Below, one piece after another: positions 21,129-31,172 of a DNA stretch of 64,000 nucleotides. Source of the DNA: an uncultured Gammaproteobacteria bacterium. Its GTDB lineage: Bacteria > Pseudomonadota > Gammaproteobacteria > Pseudomonadales > Ketobacteraceae. Every line of letters starts with the position of its first letter. The first letter of the stretch is position 1. The DNA lies in NCBI GenBank assembly GCA_913063125.1, contig CAJXZM010000007.1, positions 1-64,000 on the forward strand. The letters are read 5' to 3'. The translations under genes were made by a program, and so were the position numbers. The notes under the pieces are model-generated. The model had not been told where the DNA came from and did not search any database. It saw only the letters and a list, made by a program, of their open reading frames with translations.

Positions 21129-21980
21129 TTAAGGAAGTATTAACTGTTTATAACCGTCCTCATAATGCTCAAACGTGAATTCATACCCTAACGAACGAAT
21201 ACGATCATTACGACAGCGCTTATTTTGGCGAAGCACCTGTAAATTTCCATTGTAAACAGGCCCTTTAATATTTAGTAAGTTTGCGATACAACACAACACA
21301 TCCCATTCCGGCACAGGGTAGCTATCTACACCCACATAACAGTTATCAACCTTTCGTCCAGAATCGATCATTTGAATCAAATAGCTTAATATCCCGGCAC
21401 AATCATCACGATGAATTCGGTTGGTATACGCTGGAATTTCACGGTTTATCTCACATCCATTTATGACTTTATTAAGCAACCGCCTCCGACCCGGACCATA
21501 GATCCCACCCAAACGAACAGCAACCCCTTTTACTGAAGAGTCACGTAGTACCTTCTCTGCTTCTAATAGTTTTTGCCCAGAAAATGTCGTTGGTAATGTT
21601 TCTGTTGACTCATCAACCCATTGACCTTGTTGCTGGTGGTACACCGCAGTACTAGTAACTAACAAAAAGCCCTGTAATATTTGCGTATCAATACACGCTA
21701 AACTGTTTTTTATGCCTTCTGGATAGGCTGCATGGTAAGCACCTTCCGTGCGTTCCTCTGGCGCAACCGTATAAACCAAATAATGTATATCGCCGGGTAA
21801 CTGTCTAAAACATGCTCTGAGACTTTCAATGTCGCTCACATCCCCATAGACACAAGGAAAAGGTATGTCATCGCTGAACGTTCTTTTAATGCCGTACACG
21901 TCATACCCTAACAGCTGTAAACGACGCCCAGTTTCACTACCAACATCACCACAACCGACAATTAAGATATTCTTCTTCAT
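21129..21980 (-). CDS. NAD(P)-binding epimerase/reductase-like protein (YeeZ/SDR type)
   Basis: 283 residues with an N-terminal Rossmann motif (ILIVGCGDVGSETG) followed by YGDVSDIESL and a region YLVYTVAPEERTEGAYHAAY. A catalytic-type Ser-Thr...Tyr segment (VTSTAVYHQQQG) then follows, as in extended short-chain dehydrogenases. It resembles the YeeZ group of NAD-dependent epimerase-like proteins, whose substrate is not known. The frame also opens at 21998, but MKKNILIVGCGD at 21980 is the natural beginning. It is divergent from oxyR across about 80 bp. Confidence 0.75.
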   Translation of the reverse strand: MKKNILIVGCGDVGSETGRRLQLLGYDVYGIKRTFSDDIPFPCVYGDVSDIESLRACFRQLPGDIHYLVYTVAPEERTEGAYHAAYPEGIKNSLACIDTQILQGFLLVTSTAVYHQQQGQWVDESTETLPTTFSGQKLLEAEKVLRDSSVKGVAVRLGGIYGPGRRRLLNKVINGCEINREIPAYTNRIHRDDCAGILSYLIQMIDSGRKVDNCYVGVDSYPVPEWDVLCCIANLLNIKGPVYNGNLQVLRQNKRCRNDRIRSLGYEFTFEHYEDGYKQLILP

Positions 21981-22061
21981 TCTAGGATTCCCCCCCAAAT
22001 CATGATAAATTTTTAAACACTATTCGACGCACCTTTCTATAATATTTGATTACGGCTCCTT

Positions 22062-22970
22062 ATGACACTCACAGAACTCCGCTATATCATCACATTGGCC
22101 CACGAGAAGCACTTTCGAAAAGCAGCCGAGCGCTGTTATGTCAGCCAACCAACACTAAGTGTCGCTATAAAGAAGCTAGAAGAGGAGTTGGACCTTGTTA
22201 TTTTTGAGCGCAGCCGCACCGAAGTTCAGGTCACCCCCTTAGGCGAAAAAATCATCGCCCAAGCTCGAAAGGTCCTGGAAGAAGCAGATATTATTAAAGC
22301 CATTGCCGATGAAGGAAAAGGACAACTCAACACCCCTTTACGAGTAGGAGCTATCTTCACTATTGGACCTTATCTATTCCCTCACATTATCCGCCATATA
22401 AAAGACAGTGCACCGAACATGTCGCTAATTTTGGAAGAAAACTACACGTCTGTTTTACGACAAAAGCTCCGTCATGGGGAGATCGATGTTATCGTTATTT
22501 CTTTGCCCTTTACCGAGCCAAACACGGAAGTACTTGATTTATACGATGAACCTTTTCGTATATTAGTTCCTGCAAGACACCCCTTGGCGAAAAAAAATTC
22601 CATAACCAAACGGCAATTAGAAAAGGAAAAGGTCTTATTGCTCGGTGATGGACATTGTTTTCGCGACCAAGTGTTACACGCCTGCCCCAGCATCAACAAA
22701 GCGTTTGACGCCACCGATATCCCTCTTGGCACATCACTTGAAACATTACGGCATATGGTTGCATCAGGCCTTGGCCTTACCATATTGCCTGGTTCAGCCA
22801 GTGATAATTCAATTTATGATAGCGACACCCTAGTAGAACGTCCTTTTTCCGGTAAAACGCCCTTTCGCCGAGTATCGCTGGTATGGCGAAAGCGCTTCCC
22901 CCGCACCCAGGCTATCGACGCCTTAGCCACATCAATTAATAGCTGTGCCGTACCTGGAGCATCACGTTAA
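22062..22970 (+). CDS. oxyR: hydrogen peroxide sensing regulator OxyR
   Basis: LysR-type regulator of 302 residues. The N-terminal helix-turn-helix (FRKAAERCYVSQPTLSVAIK) precedes a regulatory domain with peroxide-reactive Cys199 and resolving Cys208 (GDGHCFRDQVLHAC), exactly the E. coli OxyR spacing and numbering. Disulfide formation switches it to activate catalase, peroxiredoxin and similar genes. It lies 8 bp before recG, an arrangement shared with Pseudomonas. Regulation of recG together with oxyR is inferred from the spacing. Confidence 0.96.
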   Translation: MTLTELRYIITLAHEKHFRKAAERCYVSQPTLSVAIKKLEEELDLVIFERSRTEVQVTPLGEKIIAQARKVLEEADIIKAIADEGKGQLNTPLRVGAIFTIGPYLFPHIIRHIKDSAPNMSLILEENYTSVLRQKLRHGEIDVIVISLPFTEPNTEVLDLYDEPFRILVPARHPLAKKNSITKRQLEKEKVLLLGDGHCFRDQVLHACPSINKAFDATDIPLGTSLETLRHMVASGLGLTILPGSASDNSIYDSDTLVERPFSGKTPFRRVSLVWRKRFPRTQAIDALATSINSCAVPGASR

Positions 22971-22978
22971 CTCCCATC

Positions 22979-25081
22979 ATGCCTAAAATCACCAACATAA
23001 ACGATGGCTACAACCCCAACCATTTATCTCAAACCCCCATCACTCAACTAAAAGGGGTAGGGGCCGCTGTCGCATCAAAGCTAGAAAAGCTCGGCCTGCT
23101 TTCGATACAAGATGTATTGTTTCATTTGCCTGCTCGTTACCAAGACCGAACACGTATCCACCCCATCGGCAGCACCCGAATGGGGGAAGAGGTACTCATT
23201 CAAGGTAACGTTGAGCTATGCGATGTTATTTTTGGAAAGCGCCGCATGTTGGTATGTCGGCTTTCCGATAGCTCTGGTTCTATTCAATTACGCTTTTTCC
23301 ATTTCTCTGCCGCACAAAAGAATGCGCTGGAAAAAGGTGCAACCGTCCGCTGCTTTGGAGAAGTACGGTTTAATAACAACGGCCGGGAAATGGTTCATCC
23401 CGAGTACAAAATATTAACCGACATAAACGCTCCCGTTAATGAGCACCTCACTTCGACCTATCCGAGCACCGACGGTGTATCACAACACCTGTTACGTAAA
23501 CTCGCCCAACAATCCCTAGACCTTCTAAATAGCGGAAACGCTATCAGTGAATTGTTACCAACGATGCAAAAAAAATGGCCTTCACTAAAAGATTCCCTAA
23601 ATTTTATTCACAACCCACCACCTGGAGTTAACACCAAAAGCTTGGAGGAGGGTACACACCGACATCAACAACGATTATCACTCGAAGAGTTATTGGCGCA
23701 CCACTTAAGTTTGTTACAACGCCGCCAGGAGATGAAAACTCAAATAGCACCAGCGTTAGTGGCAAGTAAAACACTCAACCCCCGGTTCTTGCAACAGTTG
23801 CCATTCTCCCCCACAAATGCTCAAAAAAGAGTCTGCCAAGAAATTACCAACGACCTAATACAAAACAGTCCAATGTTACGTTTAGTACAAGGGGATGTTG
23901 GTTGCGGTAAAACGTTGGTTGCCGCATGGGCCGCATTACAGGCTATTGAACAAGGCTTCCAAGTCGCACTAATGGCCCCAACGGAAATATTGGCCGAACA
24001 GCACTTTCAAACCTTTACCGACTGGTTCAAACCCCTGAACATTTCTGTCGGTTGGTTATCTGGAAAATTAAAAGGCAAAAAACGCTCGCAACAATTATCT
24101 GATCTAGAGTCAGGCGAATGCCAACTCATCGTTGGTACCCATGCATTATTCCAGGGTGATGTTCATTATCAAAAACTCGGCCTTGCCATCATTGATGAAC
24201 AGCATCGTTTTGGCGTCCACCAACGCTTATCTCTCACTCAAAAAAGTGATGACAGTTATGTAGTACATCAACTTATCATGACCGCCACCCCTATTCCACG
24301 TACCTTAGCGATGAGTGCTTATGCCGATTTGGACACCTCAATTATTGATGAACTTCCACCAGGTCGCACTCCCGTAAAAACAGTTGTTGTAGCAAACGAC
24401 CGAAGAGATGCAGTAATACAGCGGGTATTAAATGCCTGCAATGAAAGCAAACAAGTATATTGGGTGTGCACCCTCATCGAAGAGTCTGAAGTTTTGCAAT
24501 GCCAAGCTGCAGAAAAAACCGCTGAACAACTTAACCTCAAGTTGCCCAATATTCGGATAGGTTTAATTCATGGACGCCTAAAACCCAAAGAGAAAGTCAG
24601 CATCATGGATGCCTTCAAGCAAGGCGAAATACAATTATTAGTGGCAACAACCGTCATAGAAGTTGGCGTTAATGTACCCAATGCCAGCGTAATGATCATT
24701 GAAAACCCCGAACGTTTAGGCCTTGCACAACTTCACCAATTACGCGGACGTGTTGGAAGGGGTTCTATTGAGAGTTTTTGCTTATTACTCTATCAAGCAC
24801 CCTTGTCCGTGCACGGCAAACAGCGCTTAGAAATTATGCGCGAAACAACCGATGGCTTTAAAATTGCAGAAAAAGACTTGGAAATTCGCGGGCCCGGAGA
24901 GGTACTCGGCACGCGTCAAACGGGGGATATTACGTTTCGCATTGCAGACCTTATGCGAGACAAATCACTTGTATATGAAGCTAAAAAACTCGCCAAATAT
25001 ATTCTTCAACAAGAACCCAGCCTAATTGCACCATTGGTTCATCGCTGGTTAGGCAATGCCTCTCAATACGCTCAAGCCTAA
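22979..25081 (+). CDS. recG: ATP-dependent DNA helicase RecG
   Basis: 700-residue branch-migrating helicase that remodels stalled replication forks and Holliday junctions. The N-terminal wedge/OB domain (ARYQDRTRIHPI) is followed by Walker A QGDVGCGKT, the box IIDEQHRFGVHQR, motif III TATPIPRTLAM, and the helicase C-terminal half with VIEVGVNVPNA and QLRGRVGRG. The wedge, helicase and TRG regions are all present, so it is full length. Its stop meets, tail to tail, the diguanylate cyclase gene one base later. Confidence 0.97.
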   Translation: MPKITNINDGYNPNHLSQTPITQLKGVGAAVASKLEKLGLLSIQDVLFHLPARYQDRTRIHPIGSTRMGEEVLIQGNVELCDVIFGKRRMLVCRLSDSSGSIQLRFFHFSAAQKNALEKGATVRCFGEVRFNNNGREMVHPEYKILTDINAPVNEHLTSTYPSTDGVSQHLLRKLAQQSLDLLNSGNAISELLPTMQKKWPSLKDSLNFIHNPPPGVNTKSLEEGTHRHQQRLSLEELLAHHLSLLQRRQEMKTQIAPALVASKTLNPRFLQQLPFSPTNAQKRVCQEITNDLIQNSPMLRLVQGDVGCGKTLVAAWAALQAIEQGFQVALMAPTEILAEQHFQTFTDWFKPLNISVGWLSGKLKGKKRSQQLSDLESGECQLIVGTHALFQGDVHYQKLGLAIIDEQHRFGVHQRLSLTQKSDDSYVVHQLIMTATPIPRTLAMSAYADLDTSIIDELPPGRTPVKTVVVANDRRDAVIQRVLNACNESKQVYWVCTLIEESEVLQCQAAEKTAEQLNLKLPNIRIGLIHGRLKPKEKVSIMDAFKQGEIQLLVATTVIEVGVNVPNASVMIIENPERLGLAQLHQLRGRVGRGSIESFCLLLYQAPLSVHGKQRLEIMRETTDGFKIAEKDLEIRGPGEVLGTRQTGDITFRIADLMRDKSLVYEAKKLAKYILQQEPSLIAPLVHRWLGNASQYAQA

Positions 25082-25082
25082 C

Positions 25083-26924
25083 TTACCCTCGCTCCACCCG
25101 ATTCCGACCATTACCTTTTGCTTTGTATAACGCTTTATCAACACGATCAAAACAAGAGTTCACCGTATCCCCACTTTGCAAGGCCGACACACCAAAGCTA
25201 GCAGTAATAGAAACTCTTTCTCCCGCAAAATTAAAAGGGCAACATGCAATCGCTGCCCGTACCTTTTCTATTGCTAAGCATGCAGCATCCTCATCCGTGT
25301 CGGGCATAAGTATTACAAACTCTTCTCCACCAAAACGTGCAACAAAATCTTCACTTCGAATATTCATTTGGACCTCACGAGCGACCAATTTTAATACTTT
25401 GTCGCCACGTAAATGACCTAACGTATCATTGATTTTTTTAAAGAAATCTATGTCCACAATCGCCATACTAAGTGGGCGATCATGCCGTTTCCAACGGGAA
25501 AATTCCTTTTCTACCTGTTCATCATATGCCTGACGGTTCGGTAACTCCGTCAAAGGATCGCGCATTGCTTGCAATCGCTGGGCTTCCAAGCTGTTACGCA
25601 ACTCCCTCGCTTCAGATTCCATTTCAATCATTTTGGCGCCCAACATCTCGATACGAGTGTAAACTTCATCGCGCCGATCTCTTTCTTCAACATGAAACAT
25701 ATCAATCACATCAACAATTTGATTTACCATTGATGTAATATCTTCTTTTAGCACACCTATGTCTAACGCATCATTAACACTGGCCTTAATTTCATTAAGC
25801 CCCATACGAACATCTTGGTCTAACTTTGTTTGATTAAGCTGTGCTTTTTCTTCACCTTCTCGCGCAACTTGCAAAAAATCTTGGATATCTTGCAACCGAT
25901 CATGCAGAGTTACCAGGAAACCTTCAAACTCTCGTTGAGCAACTTTTTTAGTAGAAGCAACCAGCTCCAATGTCTCTGCCAATAACTCTGGTAAAAACAC
26001 CCAATCAAAATCGTTTTGTAAACGAAACACTAAGGTATTTTTTCTTCCATCAAATTCATTCGGTGTTTCAATTTGATCAACTAAACCACAAAATACTTGA
26101 ACAGTACGAGACTTTAATTCTTCTCTCTGGTGTTGCTCACCCTGCTTAAGATCACCGGTCTCTTCACTAGTTGTTACGGGCGATGAATCTGAAGCCTTTT
26201 CTCGTTCCACCTCTTCAGAATCATTGGCCGAATCAACAGGCGTTGCGATCAAAGCAGTCGCACCTTCGTCTATAACGTCAACAGATTCTCCTGTATCATC
26301 CTGAACATCGACCTTCTCAAAATCACTTACAGGAAGAGGGGGTGTACCAATATCTCCGTCATGGACACCATCACTATCGTTCTCTTTAGCACCAAAAAAT
26401 AAACGCTGAAACAAACCTTTAGGTTTATTCTCTAACTCTCCCTTTTCCAACGCTACAAGATAGTTAAAAACGGGACGCTGAACGTCAAGGTAACCTTTCC
26501 ACAAATCGATATTGACAGTTGTACCTTGCAACATACTCGGTAATTGTTTGCGAAATAATTTAATAGCCGACTTATCTTTACGGGGCAGCGTAACGTCTAA
26601 TGTTGCAGCAAGCGCATCATCGATCAATTCTGTTGCGATGCCAAAATCATCCTTTCGGTGATCATCTAAGGCAATAACACAGCCCTCTAAACGTGCAATC
26701 ATCGGCTCTAACATCAATACATCATCGACTTCACGTAATGCGCTACGTAGTTCTGCCAATATATCGTCCAACGGCTCATCCAATCCATCTGCCGCCAAAC
26801 TCACACGCACAAACCCCTTACGCAAAAGATCTAAGCGTTTCGCCGCCTGCTGCTCTTCCGCTTCAAATTTCTCCAAAGACTGCAGGTACTTTTCTTTCCA
26901 ACTTTGAGGTTCAGCTTCCGCCAT
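25083..26924 (-). CDS. GGDEF diguanylate cyclase with long N-terminal regulatory region
   Basis: 613 residues. The C-terminal GGDEF domain (about 450-613) has active site RFGGEEFVILMP and an intact inhibitory site RSED five residues before it, so it should make c-di-GMP with product feedback. The first 430 residues lack membrane helices. They contain acidic, low-complexity sequence (about 175-260) and predicted coiled coil just before the cyclase (VEERDRRDEVYTRIEMLGAK). It matches by position the GGDEF gene found next to the endonuclease-dsbA block in Pseudomonas (DgcH-like), though this is from gene order and not alignment. The start has only a weak ribosome site. Confidence 0.88.
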   Translation of the reverse strand: MAEAEPQSWKEKYLQSLEKFEAEEQQAAKRLDLLRKGFVRVSLAADGLDEPLDDILAELRSALREVDDVLMLEPMIARLEGCVIALDDHRKDDFGIATELIDDALAATLDVTLPRKDKSAIKLFRKQLPSMLQGTTVNIDLWKGYLDVQRPVFNYLVALEKGELENKPKGLFQRLFFGAKENDSDGVHDGDIGTPPLPVSDFEKVDVQDDTGESVDVIDEGATALIATPVDSANDSEEVEREKASDSSPVTTSEETGDLKQGEQHQREELKSRTVQVFCGLVDQIETPNEFDGRKNTLVFRLQNDFDWVFLPELLAETLELVASTKKVAQREFEGFLVTLHDRLQDIQDFLQVAREGEEKAQLNQTKLDQDVRMGLNEIKASVNDALDIGVLKEDITSMVNQIVDVIDMFHVEERDRRDEVYTRIEMLGAKMIEMESEARELRNSLEAQRLQAMRDPLTELPNRQAYDEQVEKEFSRWKRHDRPLSMAIVDIDFFKKINDTLGHLRGDKVLKLVAREVQMNIRSEDFVARFGGEEFVILMPDTDEDAACLAIEKVRAAIACCPFNFAGERVSITASFGVSALQSGDTVNSCFDRVDKALYKAKGNGRNRVERG

Positions 26925-27146
26925 AATGTTTTATATAACTCTTCAATCGCAAAGTTAACCTCGCTAACGAGGTACGAGTAACTACTAGTATAGATAGTAC
27001 TTGAGCCAGCTATAGATGAATTTGCTCTTAAAGTGACGATCTCAAGAATCAGCAACTGCTTCTCTTTAAACTAGATGCAAAAAAGATCCTTAGAAAACCT
27101 ATAAATACAATATAAAACAAATACTTATTGGTATGCGTAAAACCAT

Positions 27147-27980
27147 TTATTCATAAAACGATTCTCTAATAGAATTAGGCAAGCAAATTTCCATCGCTAT
27201 TGGCCGATGATCAGAGTGAGTATGCTCCAATACAGAAACTTTATTAATCTTCAAACTAGGGCTCACCATAATATGGTCAATACTTCTATCAGGTTTCCAG
27301 CTTGGGAACGTATGATGCTCACCATTAACCTGAATAAGGTGGGTATCTCGTAAAGGAGTGTCAATAATCTGATCCCCTCTGCAATTCATATCCCCCATCA
27401 CGATGACATGTTCATGCCCCTGAATTAATTCGCGAATATAATCCAACTGACGAAAACGTGCTTTTTCGCTTAACGCCAAGTGCAACCCAATTAAGACTAA
27501 TGGGTTATCAGGATGTCCGTATTTAGCAACAATAGCCCCACGACCCTTTAACCCTGGTAATTTATGATCCTGTAATTCATAAGGGACAAAGCGCGATAAA
27601 ACGCCATTTGAGAATTTCCCAAACCGGCCAAAGTCTCGATTCAATTGCTGATACCAATAATCAAAACCGGCAACATCTGCCAAATACGACACTTGATTGA
27701 CAAAACTACTGCGCAAACTGCCGCCATCCACCTCTTGAAGTGCTACTAAGTCGTAATCCACCAGCACTTTTGCAATATCATCTAATCGCTGTACACCACG
27801 CCAATCGGGTAGTAAATGACGCCAGCTTCGCGTGACATAGTGATGATAAGAGCTTGTACCAATAGCCGCTTGTATATTGTAAGACAGCAACTTCAGAGTC
27901 TCAGGCACCTCTTTCCCATATTTACGAGAAAAACCCTGATTCCCTTGCTCTAACACCTCGTGATTGATCTGAAATGACAA
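27147..27980 (-). CDS. endonuclease/exonuclease/phosphatase family protein
   Basis: 277 residues of the DNase I-like fold. Metal and catalytic motifs are LVALQEVDGG (Glu), VIMGDMNCRGD (Asp/Asn) and HTHSDHRPIAMEI (Asp-His). There is no signal peptide, so it is likely cytoplasmic. Family members cleave phosphodiesters in DNA, RNA, lipids or inositol phosphates; the substrate is unknown. It is placed between dsbA and the GGDEF gene as in Pseudomonas and probably belongs to the conserved block. A terminator separates it from dsbA. Confidence 0.85.
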   Translation of the reverse strand: MSFQINHEVLEQGNQGFSRKYGKEVPETLKLLSYNIQAAIGTSSYHHYVTRSWRHLLPDWRGVQRLDDIAKVLVDYDLVALQEVDGGSLRSSFVNQVSYLADVAGFDYWYQQLNRDFGRFGKFSNGVLSRFVPYELQDHKLPGLKGRGAIVAKYGHPDNPLVLIGLHLALSEKARFRQLDYIRELIQGHEHVIVMGDMNCRGDQIIDTPLRDTHLIQVNGEHHTFPSWKPDRSIDHIMVSPSLKINKVSVLEHTHSDHRPIAMEICLPNSIRESFYE

Positions 27981-28011
27981 CCTTGTACTCCTAACGAATA
28001 AAAACTGGACA

Positions 28012-28043
28012 AGAAAAAAGCCGGATTTTTACATCCAGCTTTT
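28012..28043 (-). terminator. Rho-independent terminator of dsbA
   Basis: On the minus strand AAAAGCTGGAT/ATCCGGCTTTT forms an 11-bp stem with one U-G pair and a 6-nt loop. It is followed by a U run (28012-28019) and begins 66 bp after the dsbA stop. Confidence 0.8.
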
Positions 28044-28109
28044 AAAGTCTATCAAAATTTCATCCGATGACCAGTATATCCCTCACAGAAGGAGTCATCC
28101 GTCAGTAAT

Positions 28110-28763
28110 TTATAAAGCCGCCTGCATCGTCACTCTTTCTTTCTCAATCAAGAAGTTCACAATCTGCATCATACGAGGGAAACCTTTTGCCATCTTTGTT
28201 CCAACAACATATTTACCGTTAACCACGATAGCAGGCACACCACTTAAGCGTGCAGCCTTTGCAAAAGCTTCCGCCTGACGTACCTTTGTACGAACCGGAA
28301 ACGATTGAAAAAGCTTATTAAAATCAGACTCAGACACATCATATTTCTTGAAAAAAGCTGCCAGCTCTTCTTGGCTAAATAATTTATTCCTCGCCACATG
28401 TAACTGATCAAACAGTGCTGGAGACATTTCTTTAGTCTTACCCAGTAATTCCATCACATAGAACGCATGTGCATGGTTCATCCAACTCTTATTTAATGGG
28501 GCAGGTGTTTGTACAAAAGTTACACCTTCAGGCAAGTTTTCTGAAAATTTATGGATAAATGGCTCCAATTTATAACAATGTGGGCAACCAAACCAAAAGA
28601 ATTCTCGAACTTCAATTGAACTTGGGTCAGCCGTCTGAATAGACTGCTTTAATTCTGTATAATCGACGCCTTCACGAAACGTTTCAGCCTGTGCAGTCAA
28701 CACTAAAAATCCCGCCAATAAACCAACAATCAAGGCAAACAGCTGTTTTTGTACTTGTTTCAT
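28110..28763 (-). CDS. dsbA: periplasmic thiol:disulfide interchange protein DsbA
   Basis: 217 residues with a signal peptide (ALIVGLLAGFLVLTAQA-E). The thioredoxin fold has active site Cys60-Pro-His-Cys63 (FWFGCPHCYKLEPF) and the cis-proline loop SGVPAIVV, giving an oxidant of folding secreted proteins. The longer frame begins with a TTG at 28778; I chose the ATG at 28763, which directly precedes the signal peptide. It lies downstream of the two cytochrome c genes, with its own terminator after it. It could provide disulfides for cytochrome biogenesis and exported proteins, including the cysteine-containing VMO-I-like lipoprotein encoded nearby. Confidence 0.96.
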   Translation of the reverse strand: MKQVQKQLFALIVGLLAGFLVLTAQAETFREGVDYTELKQSIQTADPSSIEVREFFWFGCPHCYKLEPFIHKFSENLPEGVTFVQTPAPLNKSWMNHAHAFYVMELLGKTKEMSPALFDQLHVARNKLFSQEELAAFFKKYDVSESDFNKLFQSFPVRTKVRQAEAFAKAARLSGVPAIVVNGKYVVGTKMAKGFPRMMQIVNFLIEKERVTMQAAL

Positions 28764-28905
28764 TGTTATATTTTCCAATTGTTACGTAAGTCAGTTGTTA
28801 TATAAATCAAAAATCACTTTTCGAAGCTTAAGGTTAGAGCCCAGTATTGCTCTGGTGTTCCCTAAACATTCAGCAATAAGCAGCAAACACCGTTTCGCAG
28901 ATAAT

Positions 28906-28934
28906 AAAAAGGGCGGCTTATGCCACCCTTTTTT
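28906..28934 (-). terminator. Rho-independent terminator of the cytochrome c4 gene
   Basis: Stem AAAAAGGGTGGC/GCCGCCCTTTTT (minus-strand sense, one U-G pair) with a 4-nt loop, 20 bp after the cytochrome stop. The U-rich right arm completes the terminator. Confidence 0.8.
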
Positions 28935-28954
28935 CGTCTACACATTCAATCGTG

Positions 28955-29593
28955 TTACTTAAGACCGTTAATGTAACTCGCTACGGCTTTAAGTTCGCGG
29001 TCACTTAATCGTCCAGCGACACTTTGCATCATCTTAGCGTCGCCATCATTTGTACGACGAACGCCAGCTTCATCTGCACGCCCCGCTGCACGAAACGCTT
29101 TTAACTGCGCTTCTACGTAGGCTGTATGCTGTCCACCAAGAGCTGGATAACCCGCTGCAGGCATACCTTTGCCTGTTGCTCCATGACATGCAGAACAAGC
29201 AGTCACTCCGGTATCAGCATTCCCAGCTCGGTATATATTTTGACCTAGCTCTAACAAGTCAGCCTTAACCATGCCAATTTTAATGGTTTGAGAGCTAAAA
29301 TAGGCAGCTAAATCCGCAACATCTTGATCACTTAAACCACCCACAATAGCCGTCATTGCAACAACGTTACGAGCGCCGCTTTTAATATCATTTATTTGCT
29401 TAATAAAATACCGTTCATTCTGACCCGCTAATTTCGGAAAACTAGGAATCATGCTATTCCCATCTGCCCCATGACAACCGCCACACACTGCCGCTTTAGT
29501 CTTTCCAGCTTCCGCATCACCGGCGGCCTCTGCAATACCAGCGGTTGCTAGCATCGTCAATACAATGGATAAAATCTTTGTTACTTGGTTCAT
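28955..29593 (-). CDS. diheme cytochrome c4
   Basis: 212 residues with a Sec signal peptide and two haem-binding motifs, CGGCH at 37-41 and CSACH at 133-137, in two homologous halves. Each half has a later Met ligand candidate (NVVAMTA, GDAKMMQS). Cytochrome c4 carries electrons to cbb3-type terminal oxidases in the periplasm. It is followed by a terminator and dsbA, and sits near the cytochrome c5 gene, as in Pseudomonas. Confidence 0.93.
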   Translation of the reverse strand: MNQVTKILSIVLTMLATAGIAEAAGDAEAGKTKAAVCGGCHGADGNSMIPSFPKLAGQNERYFIKQINDIKSGARNVVAMTAIVGGLSDQDVADLAAYFSSQTIKIGMVKADLLELGQNIYRAGNADTGVTACSACHGATGKGMPAAGYPALGGQHTAYVEAQLKAFRAAGRADEAGVRRTNDGDAKMMQSVAGRLSDRELKAVASYINGLK

Positions 29594-29752
29594 CTTAACG
29601 TCCAGTTTTGCTCTAAAGCGTATTTATTCTGTATGGGGAGTATCTCAACCAGCATAGCTAAACATAGGAGGTGCTGTTTCTGCCTACACGCTCACTGTGA
29701 TAGACCAGTCTCAACACCCCCTGTACAACTAAATGTAATACTTACAAAGCAA

Positions 29753-30049
29753 CTACTTAGCTGTAGACATAAAGGTAATAAGTTCTTTTAGTTCATCGTC
29801 AGAACAATCCGCACACAAACCCATAGGAGGCATAGCGCCTTTACCAGCTTTAGCACTTGCTACTAGAACATCCATACCTTGTGCTACACGAGGTGCCCAT
29901 GCTTCTTTGTTACCAGTGATAGGAGCTCCAGCAGCACCAAATCCATGACACGCCATGCAAGTGGCATTGTACTTAGCAGGGGCTTCAGCTTGAACGGAAG
30001 CAACGAAACCTAATGCTGCAATAGCAGACGCGATAACTAATTTCTTCAT
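29753..30049 (-). CDS. monohaem cytochrome c5
   Basis: 98 residues: signal peptide (ASAIAALGFVASVQA), one CMACH haem site at 31-35, and a Met in GKGAMPPMGLC. A CADC pair near the C-terminus matches the disulfide described for cytochrome c5. It is a small periplasmic electron carrier. It starts the cytochrome c5-c4-dsbA series on the minus strand and is divergent from engB. Confidence 0.92.
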   Translation of the reverse strand: MKKLVIASAIAALGFVASVQAEAPAKYNATCMACHGFGAAGAPITGNKEAWAPRVAQGMDVLVASAKAGKGAMPPMGLCADCSDDELKELITFMSTAK

Positions 30050-30289
30050 ATTATACCCTTAATCTCTCTGTCACGGCCTCTGTGTACAGGCCTCTCTCAT
30101 ATAACATTTTATTGTGAAATCAATGAGATACCGCGAAAAAATGTCGGTACTCTCCGTAAATCTAGAGAATTATAACCTATACCTTCGATACTTGGAAACT
30201 CCATGAACACGCCGTATTAAGGTAAACTATCGCAAAACGCAAAACCCCTTTAAAATAGCCCCTTATTTCTAATCTTTGAGCATGTGTTA

Positions 30290-31015
30290 ATGGCCAGTCC
30301 TCATCAGAAAAAACAACGAGCAAATTCAAAAAAGAACAAACGTGAACCTAATGCACCTTACCCCTATGCACGTAAAGAGCCGGAGGCTGACAAGCCAAAA
30401 CGGGATAATGCAATTGCATCTTTACTGCAACAGGCTGAATTTCTCAAAAGTGCACAAAAGCTCGCACAATGCCCCCCCAATGAAGGGTTAGAAGTTGCCT
30501 TTGCAGGTCGCTCAAATTCGGGAAAATCAAGTTCCATCAATACAATTACCAACCTGAGGAAACTGGCCCGAACCAGTAAGACCCCTGGACGAACTCAGCT
30601 TATTAACTTTTTTGGCATAAACGATGAGTTAAGATTAGTTGACCTGCCAGGCTATGGTTATGCACAAGTACCTGAAGCCATGAAGATTGAATGGCAAGCC
30701 AACATGAGTGAATATATCGAACGTCGCGAATGTTTGGCCGGGCTCATCCTGGTTATGGATGTTCGCCACCCATTGCGAGAGTTTGACCTGATGATGTTGG
30801 AATGGTCTACTCATTTTGGTATGCCTGTACATATTTTGCTGAGTAAGTCAGACAAACTTAAAAATGGCCCGGCTAACAGTGTGTTACTCAAAGTTCAGGA
30901 GGAGGTTGCTCAAATGGGGGAACATATCACGGCCCAATTATTTTCTTCACTCAAAAAAGACGGCGTCGATGCAGCACACCAAGTCATTGCTCGCTGGTTA
31001 CAAATTCAAGAATAA
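30290..31015 (+). CDS. engB: ribosome biogenesis GTPase EngB/YihA
   Basis: GTPase required for maturation of the large ribosomal subunit. It has a G1 loop [12 protein letters not shown]3 DLPGYGYA and G4 LSKSDKL, the circular order of the TrmE-Era-EngA-YihA group. The 241 residues include a basic N-terminal extension of about 35 residues ([16 protein letters not shown]) not found in E. coli YihA. The frame also opens with a GTG at 30284, two codons upstream; I use the ATG at 30290. In Pseudomonas engB is next to polA, but here about 7.5 kb of other genes intervene. Confidence 0.94.
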   Translation: MASPHQKKQRANSKKNKREPNAPYPYARKEPEADKPKRDNAIASLLQQAEFLKSAQKLAQCPPNEGLEVAFAGRSNSGKSSSINTITNLRKLARTSKTPGRTQLINFFGINDELRLVDLPGYGYAQVPEAMKIEWQANMSEYIERRECLAGLILVMDVRHPLREFDLMMLEWSTHFGMPVHILLSKSDKLKNGPANSVLLKVQEEVAQMGEHITAQLFSSLKKDGVDAAHQVIARWLQIQE

Positions 31016-31037
31016 CTCAACACGCCCCCCCTGTTTA

Positions 31038-31073
31038 GTCAGATGTTTATAACATTTGTTATAGACATCTGAC
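31038..31073 (+). other. long hairpin between engB and toxin-like gene
   Basis: Sixteen-bp arms starting GTCAGATGT and ending ACATCTGAC, with one wobble/mismatch, around a 4-nt loop (ATTT). It begins 22 bp after engB. No T run follows. It may terminate engB, or mark the boundary of the accessory segment that starts with the next gene. Confidence 0.5.
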
Positions 31074-31172
31074 ATATTGATTCAACAATTCACCCTAAGA
31101 TATTGTACGCCACAGCGTGGGTCGCTATTGCCCCACAATACAATGGTGCTAACAATAAAAAGGGAACGGTTG

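Noticed and set aside
27130-27145. GGTATGCGTAA shared with the palindrome at 9791
   Set aside because: Only 11 bp, without the inverted partner; a chance match is likely.
28763-28778. TTG start giving five extra residues to DsbA
   Set aside because: The ATG at 28763 directly precedes the signal peptide and is the ordinary start codon.
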